Below are positions 18,367 through 30,833 of a DNA stretch of 64,000 nt, piece after piece. Numbering within the stretch: the stretch's first letter is position 1; each line of letters starts with the position of its first letter. This DNA is from Apostichopus japonicus. Taxonomy: Eukaryota > Echinodermata > Holothuroidea > Aspidochirotida > Stichopodidae. Location: NCBI RefSeq assembly GCF_037975245.1, contig NC_092579.1, positions 627,001 through 691,000 on the forward strand, written 5' to 3'. Under the pieces are notes generated by a model. The model saw only the letters and a list, made by a program, of their open reading frames with translations. It searched no databases and had not been told where the DNA came from. A program made the position numbers and the translations under genes.

Positions 18367-21300
18367 ACAAGATTTTGAAATGTTTTCGATTTCCTTTAAA
18401 CAATCTACAATAGACTATTTCGATTCTGTTGCGTGGTTATTCAAATTCCCATTCTAGATTGAGAACTTGCCGCCGTTCTTCAGTGTATCACTCCCTCTAC
18501 TTATAACACTCCACAGAACAACGGCATTAAAGGAGAGGAAACACCAGGGGGGGGGGGGATACAGAGTATTTCTGTAGGTTCGGGGTAGTACTTCTTTGGT
18601 ACAGACAGAATACCCCTAAAGAAACAAAGGCTATGCTGTCAAGAGCAATCTATAGTCCTTTGCCTTTCGTTCTAGTGGTTTTGAGTGGTTTTGTATCCTC
18701 TTTTCATACCACCAGCAACATTAACAAGCGGTTCAAGTTTAGAAACACACCGGAAAGATAACTATAGCATATCCGCCAGTACCTCGGTCTGCAATTTCGA
18801 GGACGCTAGGTTAAAGTTCAATAAATTTTCATTTCAATCTTACTGTTTTATTATTTTGTGGGATAATACTCATGTATAGTACACCTTACCAAGATCCGTT
18901 TCAAAAGTCAATATGGAAATTTGATTGATTTATCTTTATTCGACGAATATTTATTGTATGATATCAAGTTAACTGGGCAAAGATATGTTTAGTTAGACAT
19001 ACAATTGAATGATTAATTGATGTTGATCGATAATAAGGGTTCTCGTCTCGATTAAAATATAGTTTCCTTTTCCAAGGCTTTTCTGACAAAGAAATTGTCA
19101 AACTTATTGTGAGTATAAAGTTTAGATGGAGAAACTTCCGAGTTAGTTATGGGAACGCGGCGAGGCGAGACTGTTATGATAATTGTCCTATGTGTCCACG
19201 TTACTTGTAATGTGTGTCTGTGTGGGGGCGGGGGGGGGGCAGGAATACCCTGCCTTGCTAAGAATTTTACCAGAGACAGCAAAATCGAGGCAAGTGAACG
19301 GATTTATATCTCACAACGGAGTAATTCCCTGACCGCAATGTAGTCACTGGTAATCTTCATCTATAGTGTACCACTTATTAGAACTAATATCATTTACTTC
19401 TGTTCGAGAGTATTCAACCCCATGCATGCTACCAAAGACTCCTCTCAATGCGCTGGGTCACCATGGGGTAGCACACTATATACGAGTGATGTTGGGGCTT
19501 GTGAGAGCCCGCGTTTTTACGTAAAGCGGGCTTTGGGATTGAGTATTAAGAACACATTGATAGGTGAAATATGAAAAACAACATCTGCATCGTCTACGAG
19601 AGAAAAAGTCAGATAATCATCTTACTTCCTGAGGCTTTGGTGATTCCCCCACCCCCCCCCCCCCTTAAAAGAAAAGAAAAACATTATTAAAAAATACTGT
19701 AAAAAAAGGTTTCGAACGCTTGCTCTAATAAAAGTTGATACATTAAAACCATCATAAGTTTATTTTAGTTTCAATTTTCAGAAAATGTTGATCATCTAGG
19801 AGTTTGAAACGGTGCTTAATCAGTCAATCTTCGGCATTATTATACTCCTGCTCACCAATGCATTTGTCATAGCTCATGGTGGTTACTGCTTTGTAATATT
19901 ACTGGATAATATTGCGGTGTATTTTAACGTTGTAGTAGCTGAAATCATTGCTGACAATTCGATCAGCCTATTGATAAACTTGTGTTTTTTGTGTGTGCTA
20001 AAGCTTAACCCTACACAGTCAAATCTTTCATGCCGCTCAATAACAACGTCAGTTATCTGTGTTCGATTCAAATGCCATCTTCAAGCGTCGCATGTCAACT
20101 GTCCACATAAGACTTCGGCGCAACACTTGACTGGTCCAACGCCGTCACATCGCATATCATTACGTATGTACAACACAATTATATCAAAATACTTACTATA
20201 GGGTTGTATTTACGTATTACAGCTGTACACGGCTATATACCGCTATAAGCTTTACCAATGCTGTATTTCCCTTATTACTTAGTACTCCAATTATATTAAT
20301 ATTACAGATACACCGTCTTGTTGCACGTATTTAAGAATTGAGTTCGTGGTAAGTGCATATGATAGGAGAGCGCCTATGGAAGCGGTGATCTGTATATCTA
20401 ACAAGGATGAATCATTGCTACAAGAGCAAACCACTCCATGAAAAGTTAATTACAATAATTTAAATACAAAGAAAGACGTCAAGTAATATAACAAAGTGTT
20501 CAAGAAAAAGGAGGGAAAACAGACAAAACTGTGAATCAATAGGAAAGGATGACCGGGCGCATTATAACTCTGTTTGTATTAGCGTGAAGTACATACACTT
20601 ATGAACTTTAATTATGAAAAAAAAATATTAATCGCGAAAACCAAAGTTTCGGAATACAGCTATCATATCTGTGAAAATACCACAATAACGCTATCTATGG
20701 AGCTATGTTGTGCAAAGGAAGGGCGACATAATATCTGCTGTCTTATTGAGGCGTTGAATCCTTCTAAGTTCGGTTTATAACTGGTCGACATTTCCCTGCC
20801 CACCCCCCCCCCACCTTCCAAACAATAAATATATACAAAAATATAGTGTAAGGATTACAATATTTTATATTTATTAAAGTGAAAAATTGCCACGTTTAAA
20901 AACGTTTAGGAGAACAGGACTGTTTACTCTGCACTTGTCTTGGATTTGCAAATAAACATATAATATTGGATATCATTTTGTCGCTATTGTTTAGCGTCAT
21001 CTTTCTAGAAGTTCCTTAAAATTATATTTTGATGGATAACCATCAGCTCTTGTTGAAAATTTGCTGAAGCTAGCAGCGATCAACATTTTCAGGGTGAATG
21101 ACTTTCAAAAGTCTACAGCGCCACATTCTTAATCTGACCGATATTTGCCTTCGGGGTTTTCAAAATATGACGTTGGTTCCGTTTTAGTGGCAGGTAATAT
21201 TACACTACTTTCGTATTTTCTAAAACCTAGAAACAAGATAAATGCTGGCAGCTAAACTTTATGGATATAAAAGCGGGTGGCAAAAAATAGACCGCGTAAC

Positions 21301-21444
21301 GATTCACGAATTTTTACCAACAAAAATTAAATATTCTATTGCATTTATAGACAGAATGAAATTGATAAAAAGCAAGACATCTCTTATTGCAAAGTTCTAA
21401 TAAAGTTAAATGTAAAATAGAACTACAATTTATGAAAGGACTGG
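18367..21444. other. No gene recognised; several homopolymer tracts
   Basis: Poly-G or poly-C runs occur near 18548, 19226, 19648 and 20802. The longest open frame (129 codons near 19812) has no recognisable domain. Confidence 0.5.
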
Positions 21445-21870
21445 TGTATGCTTAACGACACTAACTTGTTATATTTCGGTTGACTATATGTCAGCATATA
21501 GCTCTATGCACTTAGTATGAACGAATCGGTATGCCTAACAAAACTAACTTGTTTTGTTTCGGTTGACTATAATGTCAGCATATAGCTCTATGCACTTAGT
21601 ATGAACGAATCGGTATGCCTAACAAAACTAACTTGTTATGTTTCGGTTGACTATATGTCAGCATATAGCTCTATGCACTTAGTATGAACGAATCGTTATG
21701 CCTAACAAAACTAACTTGTTATGTTTCGGTTGGCTACATGTTAGCATATAGCTATATGCACAAAGTATGAACGGAACGGTATGCTTAACAAAATCAGCAT
21801 GCTATATTTCGGGTTGAACTTTAATATGTCGGCATATAGTTATATGCACTTAGTATGAGCGGTTATAGGT
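21445..21870. repeat. 83-bp minisatellite, five copies
   Basis: TTTCGGTTGACTATATGTCA-type anchors recur every 82-84 bp (21475, 21558, 21642, 21724, 21808). Units also hold AGCATATAGCTCTATGCACT. The third to fifth copies are progressively more diverged. Confidence 0.92.
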
Positions 21871-22483
21871 ATACCATATAAGCTATACCCATACTATATC
21901 AATGGCATGCTGTGTAGAAGCAAACGCGTGTTGCAACGAATAACAGAATTGTACAGATGTCTCTCTACACGAACGAACCAATACAAACAAGACTGCTGAT
22001 TTATATAAGATTAAACTGTTGGTCTAAGAATCTGATAAATACCTTAAAACAGACTAACAGATGGTTGTATCGACACCCTCATCAGAATTCAATTAAACAT
22101 CTGACTGTTTCCCACCATGTAAGGCTGTGAAATGTTAAATATGCAAACAGGCGTGTTTAATTCATACATTCATCTGAAAGTATCATTCTGTATGACATAC
22201 GGCCAATGCACAGTTCATGTTACGAATAAATGAATATTTGACACATTCAATAAACAGGTACTTCCTACTCGAGGAACTAATAATAAATGTTTTCAGAATC
22301 TTTATGCGCGTTAATTATTATACCTTTAGTGTGAAAAGCTAAGTTTTACAAAGGTTTATTGCAATTTTAACAGTATGGCTGATGCTGTTTCTTTACAAAT
22401 GAACAGATAACAGTCCCTGTTATTTCGTAATCTGCTTGGAGTAAAGTATGTTGTCAAGTTTCTCTTCATGACATTCAGACATC
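21871..22483. other. No gene recognised
   Basis: No supportable feature seen. Confidence 0.5.
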
Positions 22484-22645
22484 CAGTCATACATACATAA
22501 ATACAGACATACAGACATGCAGACATGCAAACATACAGACATGCAGACATACAGACATGTAGACAGACATACAGATATACATACATACAGACAGAGATAC
22601 ATACATATATACATACAGACAGACAGACAGACATACAGACAAACA
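22484..22645. repeat. Imperfect ACAGACAT/ACAT simple repeat
   Basis: Mixed ACAT, ACAG and AGAC tetranucleotides. The minus-strand Cys/Val/Tyr/Met open frames here are artefacts of this composition. Confidence 0.93.
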
Positions 22646-24339
22646 TGAACTAGGATGACAGCATGCCTTCTGAAACTCTTATTGAGTTTAAAGTAATATT
22701 GAGATACAATATACGAAAGACCAAAAATACACGCTCCAACTTTGAATACATTTAATAGAAGGGTTTCTACGACAAGTTATATGTTCATAACTCACTGATG
22801 GTTATGATTCTTGTCCACCCTTTAAATTAATGTATATTTGACTTTGTTGATATAAACAGTTATATTTGACAAATCCGGGTTATGAAGCAATCTGCTGTTG
22901 ACTTAAGGACAGATAAACTTCCTTTATTAAGTAACAAGACCACTGCTAATTATTATTTTTGTTTCTTACAAGCAACAACATCAGTTTATTCAAGTATACG
23001 ACAGGAAACTTTGCATGAAAGAGAAACAATTCCCCTTAGATCCTCTATAAACGTGAAGGCCATGTTTACTCTCAACATATTAAATCAATAACTACTTTCT
23101 TGTTAATTTCGTGTTGTAACGTGTCCGGCCTCTCTTCAATTCAAATGTTACTGGGACAAATATTTGTGAATACCAGACTTCTTCAAGATCATTGCTACAA
23201 AGTATATGAAACTGATGGGTTCAATTAACGTAATGTACCAATGTATTTTAAATTGGCCCAGGACAAATGTGTCTGAAAGTTTCATGAATAACAAGACTGG
23301 AAAAACAAGGCACTAATAGCCTGAGACAGTAAAATCAGAACGACATATGTAAGACATTAACCTTCCCCTTTTATGTTCTACAAGTCTATCGTACTATAAT
23401 GTTGGAGTAGCTATAATACCTTACGTCTGGCGGTACTGGTTTGGATATTCGTAAAAGTGCTGGTTAGTGGTTGTTACACTTATACGGTTATCGGCACGGT
23501 AAACAATTTTAATATGAATGTCATATTTCAAATCTGAGAAATACATTTAAGTTTGGTTTGAATCTTAAAGGAAGTGAATGTCTCTCCCCTGCGAGTCAGA
23601 TTTCGAAGTTTGGCTATGGCTGGTTGATATATATTTATATAATTTACAATTGGCTAGACAGTTGACAACATAATAACGTTATCTTGAATACACAGTTTCT
23701 TACTCTCTTCTTTAGACCTTGAATACCTTAGCGAATGTCCATTGAAAGCTAGTGTGGTGTTGTCAGTATAGTCATAATGTAAGAACCTTAACATAAAGCA
23801 TGGGACCAGTTTGACGATATTAGCGTCAGTTTCAGATTTGGTGATTAGGATTATGTCTTGAGTCATGCAATACAGTATAGTCTAAATATACATGCATTAT
23901 CTGTATGCAGTAGGCTATAACCTATGTTTCACTCCTGTATGAAGATCGCCTACCAGTAATATTGTCACAGTATATAGCCTAGTACAGTTGATATATATAT
24001 CAATGTGCATATATATAACCAATGATTCCAAATAGTACAATCAATAAATCTTTATGCTTTATCTGTTCAATGCGGAATATAAAATTCATGAAACTGGCAT
24101 GTATTGACTGCGCTAGTTCATACAGTTAACTATATTATTATGTCGATATTGTAATCAAGGTAATACTAATAAGTCAATCATTAAATTGATGCTACGAGTA
24201 GTTTTCGAATATCGCCTATATATTGCAAACACTGTTATTGTTAATTTGTTATGCTAAACTGCTATCTCTGACGACACTAATAACGATGATCGACACGCCT
24301 TGTCGTACACTTTTATTTATTTACTTACTCAGCCTGTTG
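22646..24339. other. No gene recognised
   Basis: Open frames are 60-70 codons and unmatched. No RNA gene or clear repeat seen. Confidence 0.5.
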
Positions 24340-24615
24340 CTTTCTAATACTGTTACAATTATTGAACACTGCTAACAGTGCTAATATGATCTATTAGTAT
24401 ACATTGTCAATGTTGATGATGCTAACATTGTTAACACTTGAACATTGCAGATGCTGTTAACATTGATAATATTGTTAACTATCCATCGTTTTCAATGATG
24501 TTAACACTGTTCACACTGCTATAACTGTTGCCAATGATTCAATCACTGCTAACGCTGCTGATATTGTTAATATTTCGAACATTGTCACAATGCTGTTAAC
24601 ACTAATAACACTGTC
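24340..24615. repeat. Cryptic low-complexity tract rich in GTTAACA/CACTGCTAA
   Basis: Degenerate triplet-like pieces (GCTGTTAACATT, AACACTGCTAAC, ATTGTTAAC) recur without a strict period. It looks like a decayed short tandem repeat just upstream of the possible gene start at 24819. Confidence 0.6.
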
Positions 24616-24765
24616 TCCGTGAACTGCAACGTCTATACTAAAATTATGGCAATAATGAAAAGTGGACAGACAAATTGCGAAGAAGTTAACCTATGAAAAA
24701 AAAACTTTTTCTTGGAGAGCTACAACGAAATTACCTTTTACCAACGTTATCACCTTCAACGTAGT

Positions 24766-24773
24766 TATATAAA
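24766..24773 (+). promoter_or_regulatory. Possible TATA box
   Basis: TATATAAA lies 45 bases before the ATG at 24819, and CCAAT is present between them at about 24786. The position fits a core promoter with a short 5' UTR. In AT-rich DNA such a match alone is weak; the following signal-peptide-like exon raises it. Confidence 0.4.
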
Positions 24774-24818
24774 GTGTGTGAGAAACCAATCATAACATAA
24801 AACGTAGGAACCCAAACT

Positions 24819-24855
24819 ATGGCAACTTTTCTATTCGTCCTTGTTCTTGTTGCTG
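24819..24855 (+). CDS. Possible first coding exon encoding a signal peptide
   Basis: ATG followed by 12 codons reading MATFLFVLVLVA plus one base, then the donor GTAAGA. The residues form a hydrophobic core typical of a cleavable signal peptide, and the phase-1 junction right after it is common for secreted-protein genes. A TATA box precedes it. No convincing second exon was found: a good acceptor (CACCCCTGCAG) ends at about 27523 and would add about 12 residues before a stop. It could be a gene whose other exons are too short to see, or a chance combination. Confidence 0.4.
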
Positions 24856-25349
24856 GTAAGATTATTTCAAAATCGTGCGACTTCATATATATGTAGATAT
24901 ATAGGCTATATATATGTGACATATGATATATATCCGTTAGCAGTGATACACGTTACCAGTAAGATTCTTTCAGTTTCCTGTTTAGCTCGTTAAAGATAAC
25001 AACAACAATTGCTATATAGATAGATATATTTATAATATCCTTGTATATCACTATGCGTTTAACTTCAGTTACACCTTTGGGGGGATTCCGAGTGTCGTGT
25101 ATTTGGGTAACTTTTCAAGTTGTTTACCGTCATTTCAAGTAGGGCTAACAACGGTAACTTATTGCTTTCATTGATGCGACAAGTACGTTGTGAAATGATA
25201 CCAGCTCACCGTACGTTCGAATAAAGACAATTTTTATACGGTTCTGCTCCAGTTTTAATTAAGTATGTCAACTGTGTACGTTAGTCTTGTGAACCATAAA
25301 CTGAATTGTAAGGCGTGCAACTAAATCGGTTGACGAACCAACCGTTTTC

Positions 25350-25688
25350 CTACTGTTTAATAACGAAATGAATGAGAACACACCTAAATACCACAGCCTT
25401 ACTCAACAAATATTGATATGGAATAACATAGAGATCCTTCTGTTGACCGATACACTGCAGAAAGCTCACCGAGCCGCACTCTTTAAACACCCACCCCGAT
25501 CTGAAATCCTTCCCGTAACAAATATGGAAATCTGACTCATTCCAGCATGTCATTTCTACTCCACATGCAGCCCTATAGCTTGTTGAACAATTTAGCTTGT
25601 GTTTCACATCTGACCTCTCGTACACCCAAAATAGATTTTTGCTGTTACAAATTATACATACCAAATAGACAAGTGATGCGAAAAGCAA
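25350..25688 (-). CDS. Hypothetical cysteine-rich open frame, doubtful
   Basis: A 112-codon open frame on the minus strand. It begins with a hydrophobic stretch (LLFASLVYLVCIIC), followed by six Cys in about 45 residues with spacing C-x6-C-x5-C-x8-C-x13-C-x7-C, then a second hydrophobic stretch. This resembles a small secreted disulfide-rich protein, but no family is recognised. The frame opens with TTG; an in-frame TGA lies 4 codons upstream with no ATG between, so a real product would need an upstream exon supplying the start. Chance is a serious alternative. Confidence 0.2.
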   Translation of the reverse strand: MLFASLVYLVCIICNSKNLFWVYERSDVKHKLNCSTSYRAACGVEMTCWNESDFHICYGKDFRSGWVFKECGSVSFLQCIGQQKDLYVIPYQYLLSKAVVFRCVLIHFVIKQ

Positions 25689-25699
25689 GCATGTTTTTC

Positions 25700-27759
25700 A
25701 AACAAAGTGAGCTGAACTCCTAAGCAGTTATATCATCATTTTGTAATTTATTTTTCTGAGATCAAAGGTGTAAACAGACAATGAATCTCGGCATGAGCAC
25801 ATACACTCATCTGAACACTACATTTTAACTGCAGTAAACTCCATGGTAAGCAACATGTGAAAATAACTTTCGCAGCTTTCTAACCTCTGGTTTAGATACC
25901 ACCTCATGAATTATTCCATTAATAATCTATAACTCTTGACTATACGTTAGCACGTTAGCCTTGACACTATCCAGTCTATCTGTGTAATTCATCAGCTGCG
26001 ATTCTATCGATCAATTGCGCGAATCATCGCTTTTCACATTCAATGAAAATACGGGATTTCAACAATAATGTCAAGAATTAATTTTTGCACGGAAAATTTC
26101 AGATATTGGCTCAAAATGAAAACATAAATACAAGCTGATGGTATATACCGCCGTACAAACACATGTTTATTTATACAAGTGTGGTTCATATGATATTTTT
26201 TGCTATTATCACTAAAAGGTCGTCCTCAAAGCAAACATTGTCCACTATAAGAATGGTGATATGCGTAAGGAGAGGCATAGAAAAGAAAGGAACAAAGTTG
26301 TTATGACTTACCTCCGTTAAAATGAAGAAATCCAACTGTAGAATGCCGAAAATTGTCCAAAAACGAAAGAATTCTGACTTCATAGAATAAGATTTAGAGT
26401 AACACGTGGATATGTTAAGTTATAACGTCCATTTAATGCTGGTAAGACCAATCATATTCCGTATGCTGTGTGTGGAGAAGCATGCACAGATATCACAAGG
26501 AAGAAAATTGTACATCCTATAACATAGTGACTTACCACAAGTATATTGCCGTAGCGAAATTTCAGTCTAAATTACTCAAACACGGAAAAATTTCATTTGC
26601 CATGAATGCAGAATGAATAGTGTTAACTCGGTTTACAAAGATCGAGTCACAACAACGTTGTGTGCATCGACCGTTCGATATCGCTGCACAAACGACCACG
26701 TTCATTAGAAACTTGACGGCACTTTACGTCACGTAGCAATTATCTTGAATGAACCAATCAGGTACCTAGAAATTTAACTCGCGCTATTGTACGCTAGTTC
26801 CTGTGTCCTTCAATGATATATGCGATAGTCTGCTAGCGATTACAATTGGAATATACATGTTTATATTTACCAAAGATGTAATAGAGATACAAGTTAATAG
26901 TTATAACAATCGTAAAAGTGGAAAATCCTTATATTTCTTTAAAGCGAGACGGTAATTTTCATTTTTAATTAGAACATGCTTTGACAGAAATCGTTTGTAT
27001 ACTGCCAAACTATAGGTAAAAGTCGTAATTATAAGATTTCCCATCAGCGAGTTTTTTTAAGGGTATAAGTACCGTGTTGGTTATCTTTTACAGACTCATT
27101 ATGTAGTGAAATCTTCCTAATTACATCAATATCCATGAGTGCAGTCGGCTTCAATACTTTGCTTCACTCATGAGAGCTGCATTTGTTCACGGACTCCGGC
27201 TACAAGCAACAATGAGGCCCAAAGCGTGCTATCCCTTGGGAAATCTAATTTTACAACTCTGCATGTGATTTGCTGTGTTACAATATGATTGGAATCCACA
27301 TGTTATATGCATGATTTAGATCTGTACGTCTGTTGCATGTAATGATAATTTACTCAACTTTTGACATGTGCACGGGTAGCGCCGACGTTTTTCATCCGAT
27401 AAATAAGAGGCTGTCGGTCAGTTCGTCCTAAAAGAACAGCACTCAAGACTACAGTCTTTACTTGATTCAGGCATGTAATTCATCATTTGTGGTCTCTAAC
27501 GGGTTTGTTTCACCCCTGCAGAAATCAGCACTCGAAATGCTCTCTGGGAACTCAATTAAAGCATTAATATCAATCTCAATTCACCTTGTATATACAACGG
27601 ATCACATCTAATTTTTAATCGGTCTGTAGAGCAAACATCGGCAACAGATAACTGGACCCTCTTAAGCTTTACAATATATCTATCAAGCAAGTACTCTTCT
27701 GCGAGAGGAATTAACCATTCTTAGTCACTCATGGCCAAGCAATCCATTTTTTCTAGTTG

Positions 27760-27765
<6 letters not shown>
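25700..27765. other. No gene recognised
   Basis: No open frame with a recognisable motif. The acceptor-like CACCCCTGCAG at about 27513-27523 (+) is noted with the possible exon at 24819. Confidence 0.5.

Positions 27766-27832
<67 letters not shown>
27766..27832. repeat. (TA)n microsatellite
   Basis: About 33 uninterrupted TA units. Confidence 0.98.
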
Positions 27833-27835
<3 letters not shown>

Positions 27836-30186
27836 TTACGGTATTTAGGTGGCGCTGTATTGAATCGTTGAAACTTATTTAGTGACAAACTTGTAGGATA
27901 GGTCTATGATACGTTTCTCATTCCAAACTGTATGATGTGTAGTCACTGTAGCTCATAAGCGGTTAACGGACCAATGGTAAAACAAACACACTGTTACAAG
28001 CATCAACAAGAGCAGCAACGCTGCAGAAGCTATTTGAGAAATTTGTTTTGATTCGTAATATTTCCCAGCAGTTTATGATCCATTTGTTTTTGCGGAAAAT
28101 ATCAGACAAACTACGCGGGTTTACGGTCTCGTCATTTACTTTAATCCCATCTCCTATTCCTTGGCTTATGATCCTTATGACCCAGACAGAGTTTGTTATA
28201 ATGTTAGAGAGTTTTAAACATTTGCGTTTGAAAAAAAAAACATAAAGATAAATGTATTTTACGAATATATTCATTGAAATGAACAATCAGATATCTTTTC
28301 GAAATACATTTGGAAGTCAGATGCTGTAATTATCGCTAAGTTGTGTTCTTTAATACTTAAAACAAAGAGCTGCATTTTAAATATATTTAAACCAGAATGC
28401 AAAGCTGCATTGAGGTATCATGGATGACTTCATTTTTGTATTCATTGCTTTATCCTGTTGACTTTAGATAATTCCTGACCTTCAATAAAATCAATAAGGT
28501 TCCTATCTAATATGAGTTATCTACATGCCAAGTATAAGGGTTAGCAATGATACTCTTTTAGAGATATGGGTGTTACAAGAAGGCAGCGCACACATACACA
28601 CATACCAAAACATACGCACAGAGCCGTATATATATGGCTCTGCACATACATACTCACACCAGGGACCCACAAAAACTCCCTGCTCGCACACGCAATCATG
28701 AGTGCATAGATTGGGATTGTCATTAGATCTATACTGTCACGAACTTATTGTATGCAATAGATCGTTGTACCTATAACTAGGTATAAACTAGTCCCAATTG
28801 CAAAAACAAAGAACCAAATTATATGCACTTCGTAGTTTTCAGACGTGCAATAATAGAACGAAAACGTAACAAAAAAAATATTGCTCTGCTACATCTGCTA
28901 AAAATGTTGTGGATACAAGTTTGATGTATCTCATCAAAACGTCAATTTACATGTCCCTTCTACGCTTCCGTATCAACCTTTCTTTGATAACACGCACTTA
29001 GGCTAGCGCTAAATGAGGTTTGGGCTATATACAGATTAGTTGGCAAGTCCGTAGAAACTACATCAATCAACCCTTATAGTTAAATGGTGATATCCGAAGT
29101 TTAATCATGGACCAATCCAACATTATACTCTCAAGTGTTGGAAAGATTTTTTTCAACTTTTATGGGGCCGTTCCATTAAATTTGACACGGGGGTGATCAA
29201 CTTATGAGCTACCCAAGGTTACATCATAACTGAAATCTTTATCCAAAAGGCCCTGTTTGGGCCCACACATTCGAATTGTTTTCAACTGAGCTAGAAATCA
29301 ACATTGAATAGAATCCACCTAACACGCTGCTCTCCCTTCATGAAATATCGAAGACATATAACTTAGTCTTGTCTATGCAAACACATGAAAAGAGCAGAGA
29401 CGTCAGTTACAATATTTCGTTGTCAATATTGCCTCTCTTTCTATCTCTCACTGATTTCGTTTTCTTTAAAATCAAACCAAAATCGGCCACTTTAACTTCC
29501 CATCTTTGATGAGGCGTTTATCCACTTTGTACTTTTATCTGTCAATATAACAGTGCAATACCAGCTTGTCCTTGACAAGTATTTTTATACAAAGAAATTG
29601 TCATACAACAAGTATAATTTAACCCGCTTTCCCATTTTGCCTTCGTTGAGTAATTTCGTCGTTGCCATAGTACTATGGCCTGCACCGTACTACATGAACC
29701 CTTACATTTAGTAACGTCTGATGCACCGAAAAGCTTGTGTTGTTATGTCCTTGTGTATTAAACCGGTAAAAGCATGCACGGTCGATGCGACGGCTGTGAG
29801 GAACAACGCTGTTCCCAGTGAGTCACAACAAGAACGTCCCTGGTATAGTAAATGTGCAGGTTGAATTTATTGCTGTGGCTCATTCTATATACCTTCACAT
29901 ATCCCAATTGAATATAAGCTATAAGAAACATGCAAAGATATCCGGACTGGTTATCTCTCGATAATGATACCTCTTGATTTATTGCGTATCACCAGTAACT
30001 TAATGAAATTAATGGTCTGACCGAAAGGTTACATAGGATAGTTGCGAAGTTCCATAATGTGAAACTATATCAAGTTCCAAAGAACCCTATCCTTTAAATG
30101 TAAAAAAAGGACCCACATTCTAGCTAGCTAGATTGGTGAATTGAACTTTTGCTTTTTTTACTTCATATATGTCCAATTCACCAATC
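27833..30186. other. No gene recognised
   Basis: Antisense pairs of 60-107 codon open frames near 28000 carry no recognisable domain. Short AC-rich tracts lie near 28590-28680. Confidence 0.5.
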
Positions 30187-30203
30187 GATCCATCCATCCA
30201 TCC

Positions 30204-30261
<58 letters not shown>
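30187..30261. repeat. Compound (CATC)n-(TA)n microsatellite
   Basis: About five CATC units followed by about 25 TA units. Confidence 0.97.
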
Positions 30262-30264
<3 letters not shown>

Positions 30265-30833
30265 CATTGTGTGGGCGATCTCTGTTAGAGTTTTCAATCA
30301 ATCCATAATTAATAAGCAGTTTTCCCGACATGATCGAAAACAATTTTATTACTTAAACCACATGCAGATTTAATTTCCCCGCCTGAAACAAACAACGTAG
30401 AATCAGAAAATTGCTGGCATTCGTGAAGGATTGTTATTTAACTGTTGAGGGTGAAGAATCAGGACACATAAAACACTGTACTCGAGGGGCAAGTAGCTCC
30501 ATACATATAGTATAAAGCCAATCTATATAGGGCCTTTAAATCGGCTTAGTTACTTTATGGTTACAGTTCCTTACTAAATTATAAAAACTCAAGAAGCTAA
30601 CCGTAACCCACGCATCAATGCTGTGAGCTAATTCTTACCTGCACAATGTTGTTGTGTACTTGGTCATGTCATTTGATACATTAATGTATGTGAATTGAAA
30701 ATGTAAAATCCGGCAAAAATGTGACTATTACATTGAAGAGAAAATATACACTCCTCACTATCAGTTGAAACTCAATAGCTTGTTTAAAAGTTGACTACAA
30801 GGTTGAGCTTGCGTTGTAAAGGAATAGGGTGTA
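30262..30833. other. No gene recognised
   Basis: No supportable feature between the microsatellite and the large minisatellite. Confidence 0.5.

Noticed and set aside
17712-18413. 233-codon frame with CRINLLPQ repeats
   Set aside because: Result of the 51-bp minisatellite; overlapping frames are equally open.
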